Shown: positions 1 through 12,300 of the stretch, in pieces | Layout: the number at the start of each line of letters is the position of its first letter | Position numbering within the stretch: the stretch's first letter is position 1 | Position numbers and translations under genes: made by a program | The notes under the pieces: model-generated | What the model saw: the letters and a program-made list of their open reading frames with translations, nothing else | Database searches by the model: none | Told to the model about the DNA's origin: nothing | Origin: Anisakis pegreffii | Lineage: Eukaryota; Nematoda; Chromadorea; Rhabditida; Anisakidae | Direction of reading: 5' to 3' | DNA: 64,000 nucleotides | Assembly: GCA_035041965.1 (NCBI GenBank) | Contig: JAPYMA010000051.1 | Coordinates: 62,001-126,000 of the forward strand

Positions 1-95
1 TGATGGACGTATTCATGACCTTTGCATGATATGATTACTGTGTAAATAGTAATTTTTCTCGGGTAACGCATCAAGTGATCGTTGCGCTGTTTTAG

Positions 96-995
96 TTATC
101 AATGCCTGATGAAGAAATTGAAGCGAACATCGGCTCGATTATAAAGGCAATTTGTAAACATCGCAATCCAGCATTAGGTGTGTGATGCAAACAGTTTCCA
201 TATTATAATTTCAATCTTTTATTGAATTAACAGTAATTAAGCCATTCTTTCAGGACCGTTCATAAATAGAGCATTGATGATGGTGATTCCAGGCGATATG
301 CATTTAGCAATTGATATTGATAAATTCTTACCAGTTGCGACACCTGAAGAAATTGAAAAGGTAAATGAAAGGATGAGCAAACACTCGAACGTCGCAAGCG
401 AATGAATCCGAAGCTGTTCGTATAACATGCCACGAGAAGTTATGCGGAAATGACCGCAAAGCTCTGAAAAAATGTTAAATGAACTGACGCACATTTTATT
501 GACAATAGAGCACAATGCATTCAGTAGATCGAAAAATAACGAGTTGTTAGGTATATAATAGGATTGGAGAGCGATTATATGAAACACTGATTCAGTGTAT
601 TATACAGATGGCCATTTGAACTGTCGTATCGTTCATGGTTTTTGTTTTGAGATCGTGGAATCTATTCCCCATTGGTTTAGTTGTATTAGGTTTATGAGAA
701 CAGGTTTCTCGTTGGGATTTGTGGATGGTTTCTGTGATAAATTTTCAATTCTTTTAATTCTGTACGTTTTTGACCTACTGAATACATTCGGAGGTTATTC
801 TTATATCGAGTGATTCAATTTGTAGGTTTTGAATGTTGTTCAGTTTCTCAAAAATTCTTAACAGCTCGTCTTATTTGTTCAAATTGCTCATTTTAGGTGG
901 AGAAACGACGAAATAGAAAGAAGAAGAAAGAAGTTGTCACAAGCGCAGATGACGACGATGCGGCTGATGAGTCTGTCGCAACGATGTCCGCATAA
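96..995 (+). CDS. mrpl-1: Mitochondrial ribosomal protein L1 (uL1m), C-terminal part; 5' end outside window
   Basis: Three exons read in one frame: 96-177, 254-360 and 897-995, ending in TAA at 993-995. Junction phases agree (1, then 0), with acceptors TTTTAG, TTTCAG and TTTTAG. The translation starts around MPDEEIEANIGSIIKAICKH, continues GPFINRAL and ends with an IDIDKFLP segment followed by a Lys/Arg-rich then Asp-rich tail. The order PDE(E/Q)-(I/L)EEN...VC-KHRP..LGPF...RA matches the C-terminal third of mitochondrial L1 proteins, which form the L1 stalk of the large mitoribosomal subunit. The cytosolic homologue L10a does not end with an acidic tail like this. The N-terminal exons lie left of the window. 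The family call rests on remembered motifs, not a search; the main alternative is another L1-fold protein. Confidence 0.7.
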
Positions 996-1105
996 TGAAT
1001 ATAGCCTCATATTCAGTTGTTTCTAGTTATTAAAGTTGATATATTATACAATTGAAATTATGAAATGTTGTAGTGTATTTATTGTTTTTTCCGCACATTG
1101 ATAAC

Positions 1106-1111
1106 AATAAA
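1106..1111 (+). promoter_or_regulatory. Probable polyadenylation signal AATAAA of the mrpl-1-like gene
   Basis: A canonical AATAAA lies 111 bases after the TAA stop at 993-995, in AT-rich DNA. This is a usual distance for a nematode 3' UTR. No transcript evidence is available. Confidence 0.45.
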
Positions 1112-3150
1112 TTTTTGAACAAAATCTTTTTTAGCACTCGTGTCATTTTTCTTTAGTCATTTTTACATTTCAAATGCGATTCGCATTCATATTTTAATAG
1201 CATTATAAGCCACTTATGTAAAGACAAAGCAAACGTTTGTCATTAGCGTTTGATAGCGATTTCTTTTTTTGCATATGAAGATGTTTATGTTTCTGTTTCA
1301 TTGAATATTCCAATATCCCGAAACGTGGGGGGTAAGTTCGTGACCTTCCCTAGTAAGTGGGAAATAGCTTTGTTAAATGATTTGCAAATTCAATTTTTAT
1401 CTGTGAAATTTGCGAATGAAATTGAATGTGATTCATTGACGGTAATGGCGTATGGTGTGAGGCGTTCTTGATAAAAGTTTTTAATATCATTCAAGGGCGA
1501 TGAGTTTTAGCACTCCTTTTTGATGTTATGAATCCACTCCTCGTTGGAAGTTATTTTTAGAACTGTGAGCAACAAAACGAAAATGATGCGCAAAAATTAT
1601 AGATTCGTCCTCCCCAACGACCATTTTATTTGACCAGAGAACAACGATTGCTGCATTCCAAACAATAAAACAATAACAATACGAATAAAAGTAATAAAAA
1701 TAATAAATAGAACAATTTTGCGACGTGAATGGTTGGATAAATGAATGTGCACTCATACGGAGTATGAAAACGCTGAATGAATGAATCCTCTCGAAAATAT
1801 TTGTAATAACATTAATAAATAAACAAATTCAGTAATAATAATAAATACTGATGCTATATATCGATAGCATTTTCGATAAATATCTTCGTGATTATGATCA
1901 AAACGACAATTATATTGACGATAACAACATCGTAAAATCAAATCAAACAACAGAAGTGATCCATTACGGACCAAAACGGGCCGAATTTTCAACTCACCAA
2001 GAAAACAACAATCAACAATCTCCCAGTAACCCTTCAAATTCGTCTACATGGCGAAATAGGCAATAGGCGAGAAGCTTGCAGGTGCGAATTTTCTAATTCT
2101 AAGAGCAAACAACGGATGAACGTCATCCGCCTATAGACCTAAACCTTGTCCTAGGCGTGGTGCTTAGCTAGAGATTAAGCATGAGTCTAAGCCTTATTTC
2201 AGCAAATGATGCTCAAATCAGCACAAACACAATTTTTTTCCATAGTCTGCTTCTTGATGAGCACTGTTAACACTTCAAAACCATCCTCTTAGAGATGCCA
2301 TTTAACTTCTGCCCACTGGAAAGACTTAAACACTAACAATACTGTAACAATAACTCACTACTCCACTCAGCACTCCCACCAAACGAAATAAAATTACCTA
2401 TTAATCAAGGGCAATTAATAAGTTAACTTCATTTTTCAATAACGCATCATTCTTATACTGAATGATGAACAATTCAAATATCACGTTTGTACTCTATGGA
2501 ACAGTCATTTCGAAGAATCAAAGCAATAACGAATAAAGAATCGCTGATAAAATTGAAAGGATTATATTATCTTGAAACAACAACAATAACAATAATAATA
2601 ATAGTAATAATAAGAGTAATCAAATGAAATTTCCTTCGTTATCACTAAAAAAATGGCACATTTCTGCTCTGTCTCAACCCGAATCACGACAAAACGAGGA
2701 CCGATTCATTGAATGTTATCCACCTATCAGATTATTTCGTCCAATAACAAATAATCAACTAATATGTCACTCAAAAATTTCACAAAATTAAAAAGAAAAT
2801 TCCATTTAACAACAACTCAATGCAAATCAAAGCTTACAGCAAACGTCATTCCATAACCCAAATAAAAGTGCGCTTCAACGCATAAAACTTTCGAAGCATA
2901 TATGCTGATCAAGTGCCTTCATTCACATAGCACTACCATAGAGCATACACCCTTATAATTCTTCAAATAAGAAATTGATTAACTGATGTGAAAACTTTTC
3001 TCAAAAACCGCTCGAATAATAAGCGAATTAACGAACAAATTCATTTAGTTGCTTTTGTTTATGTCAATAAGACCTATAAAACTAGATCTGATCTGATTTC
3101 ATCTCGTCTCATCATCAATTGTTATCTGTCAATTATCACAATCAAAATTA
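1112..3150. other. Spacer between the convergent mrpl-1-like and eRF3 genes
   Basis: I see no gene here. The open frames are short and have no recognisable domain. A CAA/TAA-rich simple-sequence tract occupies about 2578-2613. The left part should hold the 3' UTR of the L1 gene and the right end the 3' UTR of eRF3. Confidence 0.5.
2578..2613. repeat. Imperfect (CAA/TAA)n microsatellite
   Basis: A run of trinucleotide units CAA, TAA and TAG is visible directly. It lies in non-coding spacer. Confidence 0.7.
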
Positions 3151-4552
3151 CTATTCGAGCACTTTCAATACTTTACCGATTGCAATCGTTTTACCCTCAT
3201 CTCGTAGTGTAAATCTGCCCATTTGAGGGAAATCTTTGAATGCTTCCAAGCAGAACGGTTCTGCACTCTCCAATCGCATTATGCATTTTTCATCTTGTTT
3301 CACGAAACGTGCTCGAAGCTTTGCGCCTGTCTTCTTATCAATCGTACAAATCACCATCTGAAATACAACAACAATACCAACTATTCACAAGATCCATCTG
3401 TCCGTCACCAACCGAATTTCTCCATCTCATTTCATTTTAGATCAGTCATATGCACATCACCGTCTTGCTTATTACATCTCTTCTAAATTCACTCAAATCT
3501 TTGAAAATTCTCTATAATTTATCGTCACTCATCAAATTTCACGATTAAATGTGCTGAAGGTTTGAATGTAAATTGTAAGTTTGACAATCGAATCGCTAAA
3601 AATGTCAAAAAGACTGTTCCTATAACACTCCTTCAATCAATGATCGAAACAGAATCAAAAGACTGAAATCCGCTCAAGAGGGAATATCAAAAAATAATCG
3701 TACAACCAATCATAATCAGATTTCTCACCTTGACAGTAACCTCTTCAACGGCCGACTGAATGTGAAGAACGCAAGAATATCCAGAAGCTATGATTGATTT
3801 ATGTTCCAATATAACAACCTCAACAAAACATTCAACAATCAGACAACTAACTAATGCCATTTTAAAATCATTTTCAGCACACAACAACAACTCAAAATTT
3901 CACTTCCCCTGAAAACCCTCGAACTTAACTTTGTCAAATTCCAAAAACTCGAATGTCTTCAAAGATTCAGTTCAGCCAATTGTTTCAAAAGTGATTCTCT
4001 CTCACTCACCTCAGCATCAAAAACTCTTCCAACGTGACAAAGTGCATCCGATGAGCACAAAATAAATCCTGACAGAATGTCCGCATCCTCCACACCTTTC
4101 AACTTCAGCTTTATATTATCACCAGCCATCACCCTGTCAGTTTCTGCGTCATCTGACCATAATTGAATCACTTGAACGTTTGTCTAAAACCATTCACTCT
4201 TACTTCTATTCGACGTTAACATCTTATCTCCATTCGTTATTGATCACTGAGTCATACCAATAAAAGAAATTCACAAAGAGGGAGTAATCTCTTGTTCGCA
4301 TAAGTCACCGTTCATTATCCACTCTCACGCCACAATTTGTTATCAACAAAAAAACTGCAACGAAACAAGACTCACCCTATTTGGCATTACTACAACACTG
4401 TCACCCTTATTAATAATACCTGATTCAATTTTACCGATCACAATGGTGCCCATATCCTGAAATCGAAAACAATAGTAACATGAATGATGAAAAATGAGAA
4501 CGACTGAGAGAAATAACAATAACTTTGACAATAATAGATCATAACAACAAAC

Positions 4553-4585
<33 letters not shown>

Positions 4586-7499
4586 AATCAAGAACAAACA
4601 CTATATTTATCAGCGATAACCACTCTGACTGGTCCATCGAAGTCTCGACTCAATTCTGGTAACATTGTATCAATATATTCAATGAAGCATGGCCCTCTGA
4701 AATGCTCAGCATTCTTAATGCAAAACGAAATGAACTCTCCGCGAGCACATAAAATCATCACCGAACCACTCAACAATCAAAATCAATTCGAATCACATCA
4801 CTTACGTGTACCACGATCCGAACTCAGCCGACGGTCGCTCCTTCAAGAATGCACCCGTTAAGCCTGATACCGGAATATAGACTATATCCGTTTTCGGATT
4901 GAAACCACATTTGCGCAAGTATGGCGTAAGTTTCTGTTGAATTTCTTTGAACCTATAAAATGAATCGTTTAACAAAGCCATTCACTTTTGTTCATTGATG
5001 GACGACAAAAGCACCACAGATAATATTCTTCATAAGGTTGACAAAAAACAAGAAATTAAGATAACACAATGAGAATTCCTTTTGATTGTAAAAGTTCGAC
5101 TTCAGATCAAAATTAATTGAAATTCAAAGAAAGCAGCCACTTCTCATCAGATTCACTCAAACAAATCTAATACAAATAGTCACTAATAATCAATAATCAT
5201 ATTCAGAAAACGACAGTGAAAATTCCTCAAAGTGTTCATCGTTCGGCACAACAAAATTCACCTCTCCTCTTCCCAATCCACTGTTGGATCATCCATTTTA
5301 TTCACCAACACAATCAAATGCTTCACTCCGGCCGTCTTCACCAACATTGCATGCTCACGCGTTTGACCACCACGATCGAAGCCAGTCTCGAATTCACCTT
5401 TACGCGCACTAATCACCTATAACATCTCCCATTGCTAGCCGATTAACTTCATTTATCTCCACAAATTCATCTGATTCTCAACGAAGCGTAAGAGCAAAAT
5501 TACCACCCAATAACAATTACGCAAATAAGAGAACAAAAATGATTTTACAGCTATTTCTTCATAATTTCAACCATTACAGATTTTTTGCAACTGACTGTAG
5601 ATAACTTTTTTACCAATTCAAACCTGACAATAAAACAAACCAAAAGGGTTTTACAAGGGTAAACTCCTACCAAAACAGCTAGATCGGCCTGTGTCGCACC
5701 GCTAATCATATTCGGTACGAAAGACTTATGGCCTGGAGCATCCAAAATCGTGAAATGTTTCTTTTCGGTCTCAAAGAATGCACGTCCACATTCTACTGTT
5801 TTACCCTTCTCTCGTTCCTCGTCGTTCGTGTCTAACGCCCAAGACAAATACCTGAATTCAGCGGTTCTTCACCAAATGAATTTTCGCACAATTCCTAGCC
5901 ATATGTGTTCGATGTTAAACAAATCTCATGGTCATCATGAAAATTCAACAATAAAATTGACATGTACATTTCTTCGGATTCAATTGATTATGGAGAATGA
6001 CGTTACTCTGGAGAGAATACATGAAATTAAAATGTTTAGCGAGAAAACTATTGTAAAAATAGCAACCAATAGGGATTTAAAGAGGCGACTAAAAACCGTC
6101 CAAAACGATGATTAATTCAAGACAAACCATGACTCACGACCCTTGTCTTTTGCCTCTTTCTCATATTTTTCCAGCGTTCTCTTGTCAACCATTCCTGTCA
6201 GGTACATCAACTGTCCACCGATCGTCGACTTGCCGGCATCTACGTGACCAATGAAAACAATGTTTACGTGCGCTTTCCGACTACCATCTGCAAGCAATTA
6301 TCATCCACTCTTCTACCATTAGTAATTTCATCAACATTTATAGTCAATCTCTCCAATAGAACAGTCATCAATACCAAATCATTGATGCTACTAACTCATA
6401 TCATTCTTTATTTTTGCAGTCGATTGCACTGAAAATTCTTTGAACTCATGAAGTGGTTAACTTATTCGCACATGCTGAGCACAAACTATTTGCCATTCTT
6501 CGAAAACATGCAGGCTGAATTATCGAAACGCTATCAGTTTTTCATAAGATGTCGGAAAAACATGAAAAACTCACCATCCACATAGACGGTACGTTTGAAT
6601 TTGCTTGGCAGAGCAGCCACTTCGTCGATTTCATCACTTTTGGAATCAGTTCCAGATTCTGTGGCTTTGTCTCCACTCCCCTCTCGATCCTCACTTGCGG
6701 CTTTCTTTTCTTGAAGTGGCACTTCCTCGACATCTGTCTTGCTCTCTTGCTGCCTTTCTTCTTCAACCACTTCTGCTTCCTGAAATGAGACATATTTCTC
6801 ACTGAGCACTTTTATCAATACATTTTTTGGTAGATTCGAAAATGAAGCGCGACCTCTGTCTTAACCTCTTCCGGTTCGTCAATTTTCGCTTCAGGTTCAT
6901 CTTCCTTTGTTTCCTTTGGTTCGGCGGGTGCCATTGGCTCTGCTTTTTCGGGTTCAGGCTCGGGCTCTTCTGCATCCCAGTCTGCAGAAAAAAGAATATA
7001 TATTCAGAACTCTTCGACTGTCGAAAATCACAGTGGACGTAATACAAATAACAATAATGCCTACTATGAAGATAGAAGTAACAGTGATAGATAGTAATGG
7101 TGGTAACAAAAGAAATGAGAATTATAATCGTAACAAGAAAATGCACCTACCATCAAGCGGTGGTTGTTGCTGTATAATATCTTGCTGTGTTGGAAGGGGC
7201 ATCATTTTTTGTTGTGCTTGTTGTTGGAACTGATGTTGTGGAGGCATATGAGGTTGTTGTAGAAGAGGTGGTGCAAACATCGGATTAGTCGGTTGTTGAG
7301 GGATCATATGCCCGCTGAATTGTGAATGCTGCGGCGGGTAGATGGGTGGAAAGGCACCCGGTGGAGGGGGTTGAGCGTAGATTGGCGGCGGATTAGCGAA
7401 CATATACGGTTGGCCAGGTACGAACGGTCTAGCGCCTGGGTTGGGTATGAAAGCTTGAGCATTCGGATTCAAGCCACGACGTGAACGATCGTTTGACAT
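3151..7499 (-). CDS. erf-3: Eukaryotic peptide chain release factor eRF3 (GSPT1-like GTPase)
   Basis: eRF3 is the translational GTPase that acts with eRF1 in stop-codon termination. Twelve exons (coding order): 7499-7151, 6981-6866, 6779-6575, 6287-6128, 5851-5671, 5416-5262, 4952-4806, 4696-4600, 4456-4376, 4183-4010, 3818-3729, 3357-3151; 1962 bases, 653 codons plus stop, close to human GSPT1 in length. Frames carry across all junctions. The N-terminus holds [19 protein letters not shown] (residues 10-28), which resembles the overlapping PAM2 motifs that bind poly(A)-binding protein, then a Pro/Gln-rich and an acidic region. GTPase motifs: GHVDAGKST (237-245), DAPGH (314-318), NKMD (376-379). 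The C-terminal beta-barrel part ends [20 protein letters not shown] then a short tail. It is separable from eEF1A and HBS1 by the PAM2-like N-terminus and the C-terminal signature. Two donors use GTTTGT. Confidence 0.97.
4553..4581. repeat. (AAT)n microsatellite in an eRF3 intron
   Basis: About nine consecutive AAT/TAA units lie in the intron between the exons 4696-4600 and 4456-4376, just downstream of the GTTTGT donor on the minus strand. Confidence 0.8.
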
Positions 7500-8101
7500 T
7501 TCTCAACGAAATTTATCTTTGATTCGGTACGATTCACTATCCGTTTGTTCACTACTACGTCGTTTATAGTGAGGTTTTTGTGGACGAACCGCAACGAATA
7601 TATCCCAAGATGGCTGGCCAATTAAGTGAAGGCTGTTCTGCCTGCAACAAGAAACCATAAGAATGAAAAGAAATTTACAGTTATAAAGAAATAGACTGCG
7701 AGAGAAGGAATATTAACGATGACAACGAAATCACTTTCAACACGGAAAATTATCCGAGCCTTCCGAAAAAAAATCATTCACGAAAAAAAATTAAACGGTC
7801 TTTGACCGTTAATATCAGTAACGGTTTGAATACTCGTGGTTCGAAATGGAAGAAAGGGGCTGAAATAAAGGAATAATATGCTCACAAAAAGTCAATTTCA
7901 CCTAAGACAGTTAACATCGGATTGGATTTTGGTTAATTTCGGTTCGAACGTCGAGTCTAGGATACTTAGTTGTCGCTCAAGTAATCTCCTTACAGCGTAG
8001 TATCAGTTTGTTTTCCTTTCTTCATAATTGGTTTGATGCAGATCAGGTGTGATACAAACATCGCACGAGTACTCCACTGTAAGGGGACTACTTAGTAAGG
8101 A

Positions 8102-8145
8102 GCTGAATATCCGTCACCCATAATATCTCATATCCGATATTCAGC
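8102..8145. repeat. Inverted repeat, 10 bp arms
   Basis: GCTGAATATC at 8102-8111 is the exact reverse complement of GATATTCAGC at 8136-8145. It lies about 600 bases upstream of the eRF3 start codon. Function unknown; it may be part of a larger degraded element starting near 7981. Confidence 0.6.
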
Positions 8146-9033
8146 ATTGGTTGGTTGGCAAAGTTTCGAATCTGGCACGTACGTGTCGTTAAGCGAAATG
8201 GGACAACACCACAGTTTTAGCACTTTCTTTATAGTTGTGGTTCTTTACTAGCAATAAGGTGATCACTTCATTTCTCGGAATTTTGTTTCATCCAACTGCA
8301 TTGTAACGTAGAGTTTAGGTTGGTGAAGTCAAGGGTAAACTGACAGTTCGCCAAATACGGACGGATGGACAGTCCGCCAAGTGACAGAACTCGCATTTTC
8401 GTTTGATTGGTGTGAAGAAATGTGAATTTCTCTTACGATTAGCCATCAAACGAGAATAAATTCGGGTAATTTATCAATCGTTCTATAGCGCATACCCAGG
8501 AGAATCAAACATTGTGCATACAGTGGACAGCAATAATTGTATATAGAGTGGACAGCAATAAAGATATACTCGGAAAATGCTGTACTGCTTGAAGTACAAA
8601 AATTCAAGGAATAATTGAAATTTTTACTCAACCGATAGGAAAATTTCATAACCAAGATATATACCATCATGTAGCCAAGATTGAGAACCCTAGAAAAACG
8701 CAATAAACTTTGGCCGCAAACAAGCTTATCTTCTCGAATAGCAATCAGACAATTGAGGAAATGGAGCCATCCACCAACTTGGTCATGCACTCGTAACTTA
8801 ACTAGCTTTCTAAATTTCATGAAAATCGTATGAATCCGATATTGAGTGTGATGATTCCCCTGTTTCGCACGGTAGTTAGTACTGGTTCTTTAAATTACGC
8901 ATTGATTCAGATTTGATCACGGATCAAATGAATACAGTGCCATTGCTTGTTCGTTTATCTGTTTGATTTTATCAACCATTCATTTATGTATCGTCATCAA
9001 ATGTGAATAAAATTTACTCACAGTCTATTCGAA

Positions 9034-9067
9034 TTATCGAACATATTTTATCGAACATTATCGAACA
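9034..9067. repeat. Three direct copies of TTATCGAACA
   Basis: Identical 10-mers at 9034-9043, 9048-9057 and 9058-9067, the last two abutting. They lie about 280 bases beyond the stop codon of the GT14 gene, so probably in or just beyond its 3' flank. Confidence 0.75.
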
Positions 9068-9344
9068 CATACAATTTATGAGCTTTTCCAGTGCATAAAC
9101 ACGTCTATCTGTATAGCTCTGAGAAATGTAATTGGTCTAACTAAACAAACTGCGAATGCATACAATTTTGGAATGTCACTCTGATTCATACAACAATGTT
9201 AAACTTTTAATTTTCATAACAATTTATTGTCACAAGCAGCTCTGAGCAGATTCTCTGGAGGTGTTCGTGTCCGCCGGAGAAGGTGACACGTCGTTGTAAT
9301 TGAGGACTTCTTAAATCAAGGTGTTCGCGATCACTGGCCCCAGA

Positions 9345-12300
9345 CTAAAAATAGCGCCTCGTCCATACATCGAGATTCACGCCACGTTTCAATGCTGGTC
9401 CAGGTAAATTCGCATAAGGTCGATCATCGAAACTGTCGATATCGTGCGATATGGCTCGTTGACGGACTTTTTGATAAACACAGAAATAAGCAGCTGGTTG
9501 TATATGCAAATAGAATTTATGTGCTACAAGTTCACGTCTTCCAAGTAGAATAGGAATGTCGCCAATTCCGTATACACAAGAGTACTTTACGAATTCACCT
9601 AAATAAAAGACTGACTGAATAGCAATCTATGGCACTGAGTACATCTTCAATTGAATTCATCTGGCTTGGTCAGGTCGTTTCAAGATCGGTTTGAGTAAAA
9701 ATTTATCTGACAATAAGCTTATATGAACTGCAGTATCATGTGAATTCGATATTGCTCTTAAAAAATCTTCTGATTCAAGTACCATAAGATATTGATGGTC
9801 GGCATTAGAACATTTCTGCTGTGTCACGCAGATTCAATTACAGACTGCAGATTTTTCGACGCTACTCCAGAAACTTGAAATTTATTCACTTGAGTTAGGT
9901 TTCCGTGATACATTCTACATACATATACGTGCATTTTAATTTTTGTCTCATAGATAAGTATTTCACTAGAAAACGGGCGAATAAAACGTCAGCTGGCTGA
10001 AAAAATCGCTTCAATGAACTTAAATTTCCTCACCGTTGCAAATTTTTATTCGTGACCACCACCATACTTGATAACGCGATATATAGTAGCGCATCGTAGA
10101 AGTGGCAAACTCCGTTCGAATTTCATTTTGCTGTCTGCGTTCAAGTTCATCAGCAAATTGCAGAAAACGAGTCCCATTGAAGGCTCCGGGCATTGGAATT
10201 TCTAGAATGTCTCTAGCATACCAGTTCAATGACGATATCCATCGGATAATAACTAATCTCTGAATGTTATTCCAGAATGCCTATTATTAGAGTATATCTT
10301 GCGACGTTTTGTTTCGAACAGCACTGAATGAGGCGATAAAACACGAAATAGCAATGTGATAATTAAACTGTACGATGCATTCACAGCAAACGTATCTTAA
10401 TTCATTATAAATGCATCTGAACTGCAGAAGATAGCATCTAGCATGCTGTAGGCATCTGATACGCGATAAGTGCCCGAAAGTGGCGTACAATTCATTACAA
10501 TGTTTTGTTCATAAATCTTTTCGTTGCTCCCATGCATTCAGCCGGTTTACTCGCTCGTGAACCGTGATGATTTGTATAGCTCGCGAATCACGACAATATG
10601 CGGAACACTGATCAGATAATGGCGTCCAGAATGCAGTTATTATTGTTTATTTTAAATATGACATTGTGAATTGATCCAATCGGATCACCCTATTAAGTCA
10701 GTTCGAAGGCACTCACTTTCAGGATTACCAGCAACGGTTGTCCAGAAGGTTTCATCCGGAATGTGTGTTCCATTGAGGTATTGAATTAGCTCGTTCACGA
10801 CTGTATTATTGGCGATATAGTTCGCCGATTCACGACTGAATGTTGCTGATAAACTCGATTTGAACAAGTGAATTCCGTGTGGTGCTTTCGTACCCTGAAT
10901 GATTATCATTACATCCCGTTTGGGCACCTAAACATGTTCTTTGAATGCAGATAACACGCCACTGAGGATGTACATGATAAATCAATGCAAACAGATGCAT
11001 TTCAACAAAACTATCAAGGAGCATTCTGAAAATGGTTAAGTTTGCCGTTCGCAGCTAAATGATCTGTTGAATCGACAAAAAATAAGATGTTTGAACGTGA
11101 ATCGAATGTAAAATAAGCTTGTAAATATGATATGTCACGTATGAGCTACACAGCCCATATCACTGATTCTAGCTGAACATTGTCTTAGCTATTCTCATGG
11201 TCCTGTGAATTGAAAGGCTCATTAAGTTTTTGATAATGAGTTGGTAGGTTTCAAAGTCTGAAGTGAATTTCAATGATTTTGTTCTCTTTGCACATTCATT
11301 TTTGCTGCATTCATTCCAACATCGGCTTCTTCATACCTCTCTCGCCCAGAGACGACCATAATCATAGGGTAGCACTTCGGTGTTGAACGAACCATTCAAT
11401 TGTTTGAATATCCTCACCATTTCACGATTTGTTTTAAGAGGGAGGTCAAAACCCGAAAGATACTGCAAGATTGAATTGTTTCAACAGTCCAAAACCGAGA
11501 AGCGTTATGATAATGGAAGATAATTACTACGGCTTATATTTCATTCGATTGATCAGTGATGTTTCAGTTCCAGTCAAACTGTTCTATCAATATCATAATA
11601 TTGGCGAAATCATTGAACAAACGGAATTATTAACCTGATAATATTTCCATTTTATTTTCGATGCTGTTAGGTGACGCAAGCAATCGAGAACTGCCGTCAG
11701 AATACTGTGTTCACCCCACCGAACATTATTTACAATCTTAATGATGCAAAAGTATTCTTTATTAGATGATCAGGAAATCACACACAAGTTTACTGCTCCA
11801 GATATCTGCTGAAAGGGCAAACTGAGTCGTTTGAATGGTACTGTTTTGAACAAATTATTGTATTTGTTGCACAGAGAGCAGCTGCGATATGCACTGTCTA
11901 AAAATTTGACTGGAATGAGTTCATCGTTAGAAAACGTTTGTCGAATGAAAACGCTATTGAGTGGACAAATCAACAACTTGATATAACCTTCGGATACGAA
12001 TAGAATTTGATCATAATCATACCATGACATGTACGTTCGGAAAGCACTCCCCAATGAAATTGACTGATCGTTTAAACTGCGCATCGCTTCCGTTACTTAT
12101 CGCTATACAATATGCGTTCTGCGGATGATAAAACGCACTCAGCATATGGTAAATCTTAATTCTTTCAGTGAACATCACTTGAGAACATCGATTCAAAATC
12201 TCAAAAATTTTCCCAAATGATGCTTTCGTTTGTGCGAATTTACTGCATTGATCACAACTGAAGATTGAAAAGAATGTGGTCAACGACTGCTAATGAATAA

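Larger units (their letters stand above)
7500..9344. other. Spacer upstream of eRF3 and downstream of the GT14 gene
   Basis: No convincing gene. The eRF3 promoter and 5' UTR should lie in the left part. Two small inverted-repeat pairs occur: 7981-7996 against 8076-8091 (about 13 of 15 bases paired) and 8102-8111 against 8136-8145 (10 of 10). They may mark a degraded foldback element. Two 14-base direct copies of GTGGACAGCAATAA lie at 8523-8536 and 8548-8561, and a TTATCGAACA triplet at 9034-9067. The minus-strand open frame 8820-8446 looks like chance sequence. Confidence 0.4.

Noticed and set aside
6542..7233. Several open frames on both strands over the eRF3 N-terminal exons
   Set aside because: They are shadows of the acidic and Pro/Gln-rich eRF3 exons, whose biased codons keep other frames open.
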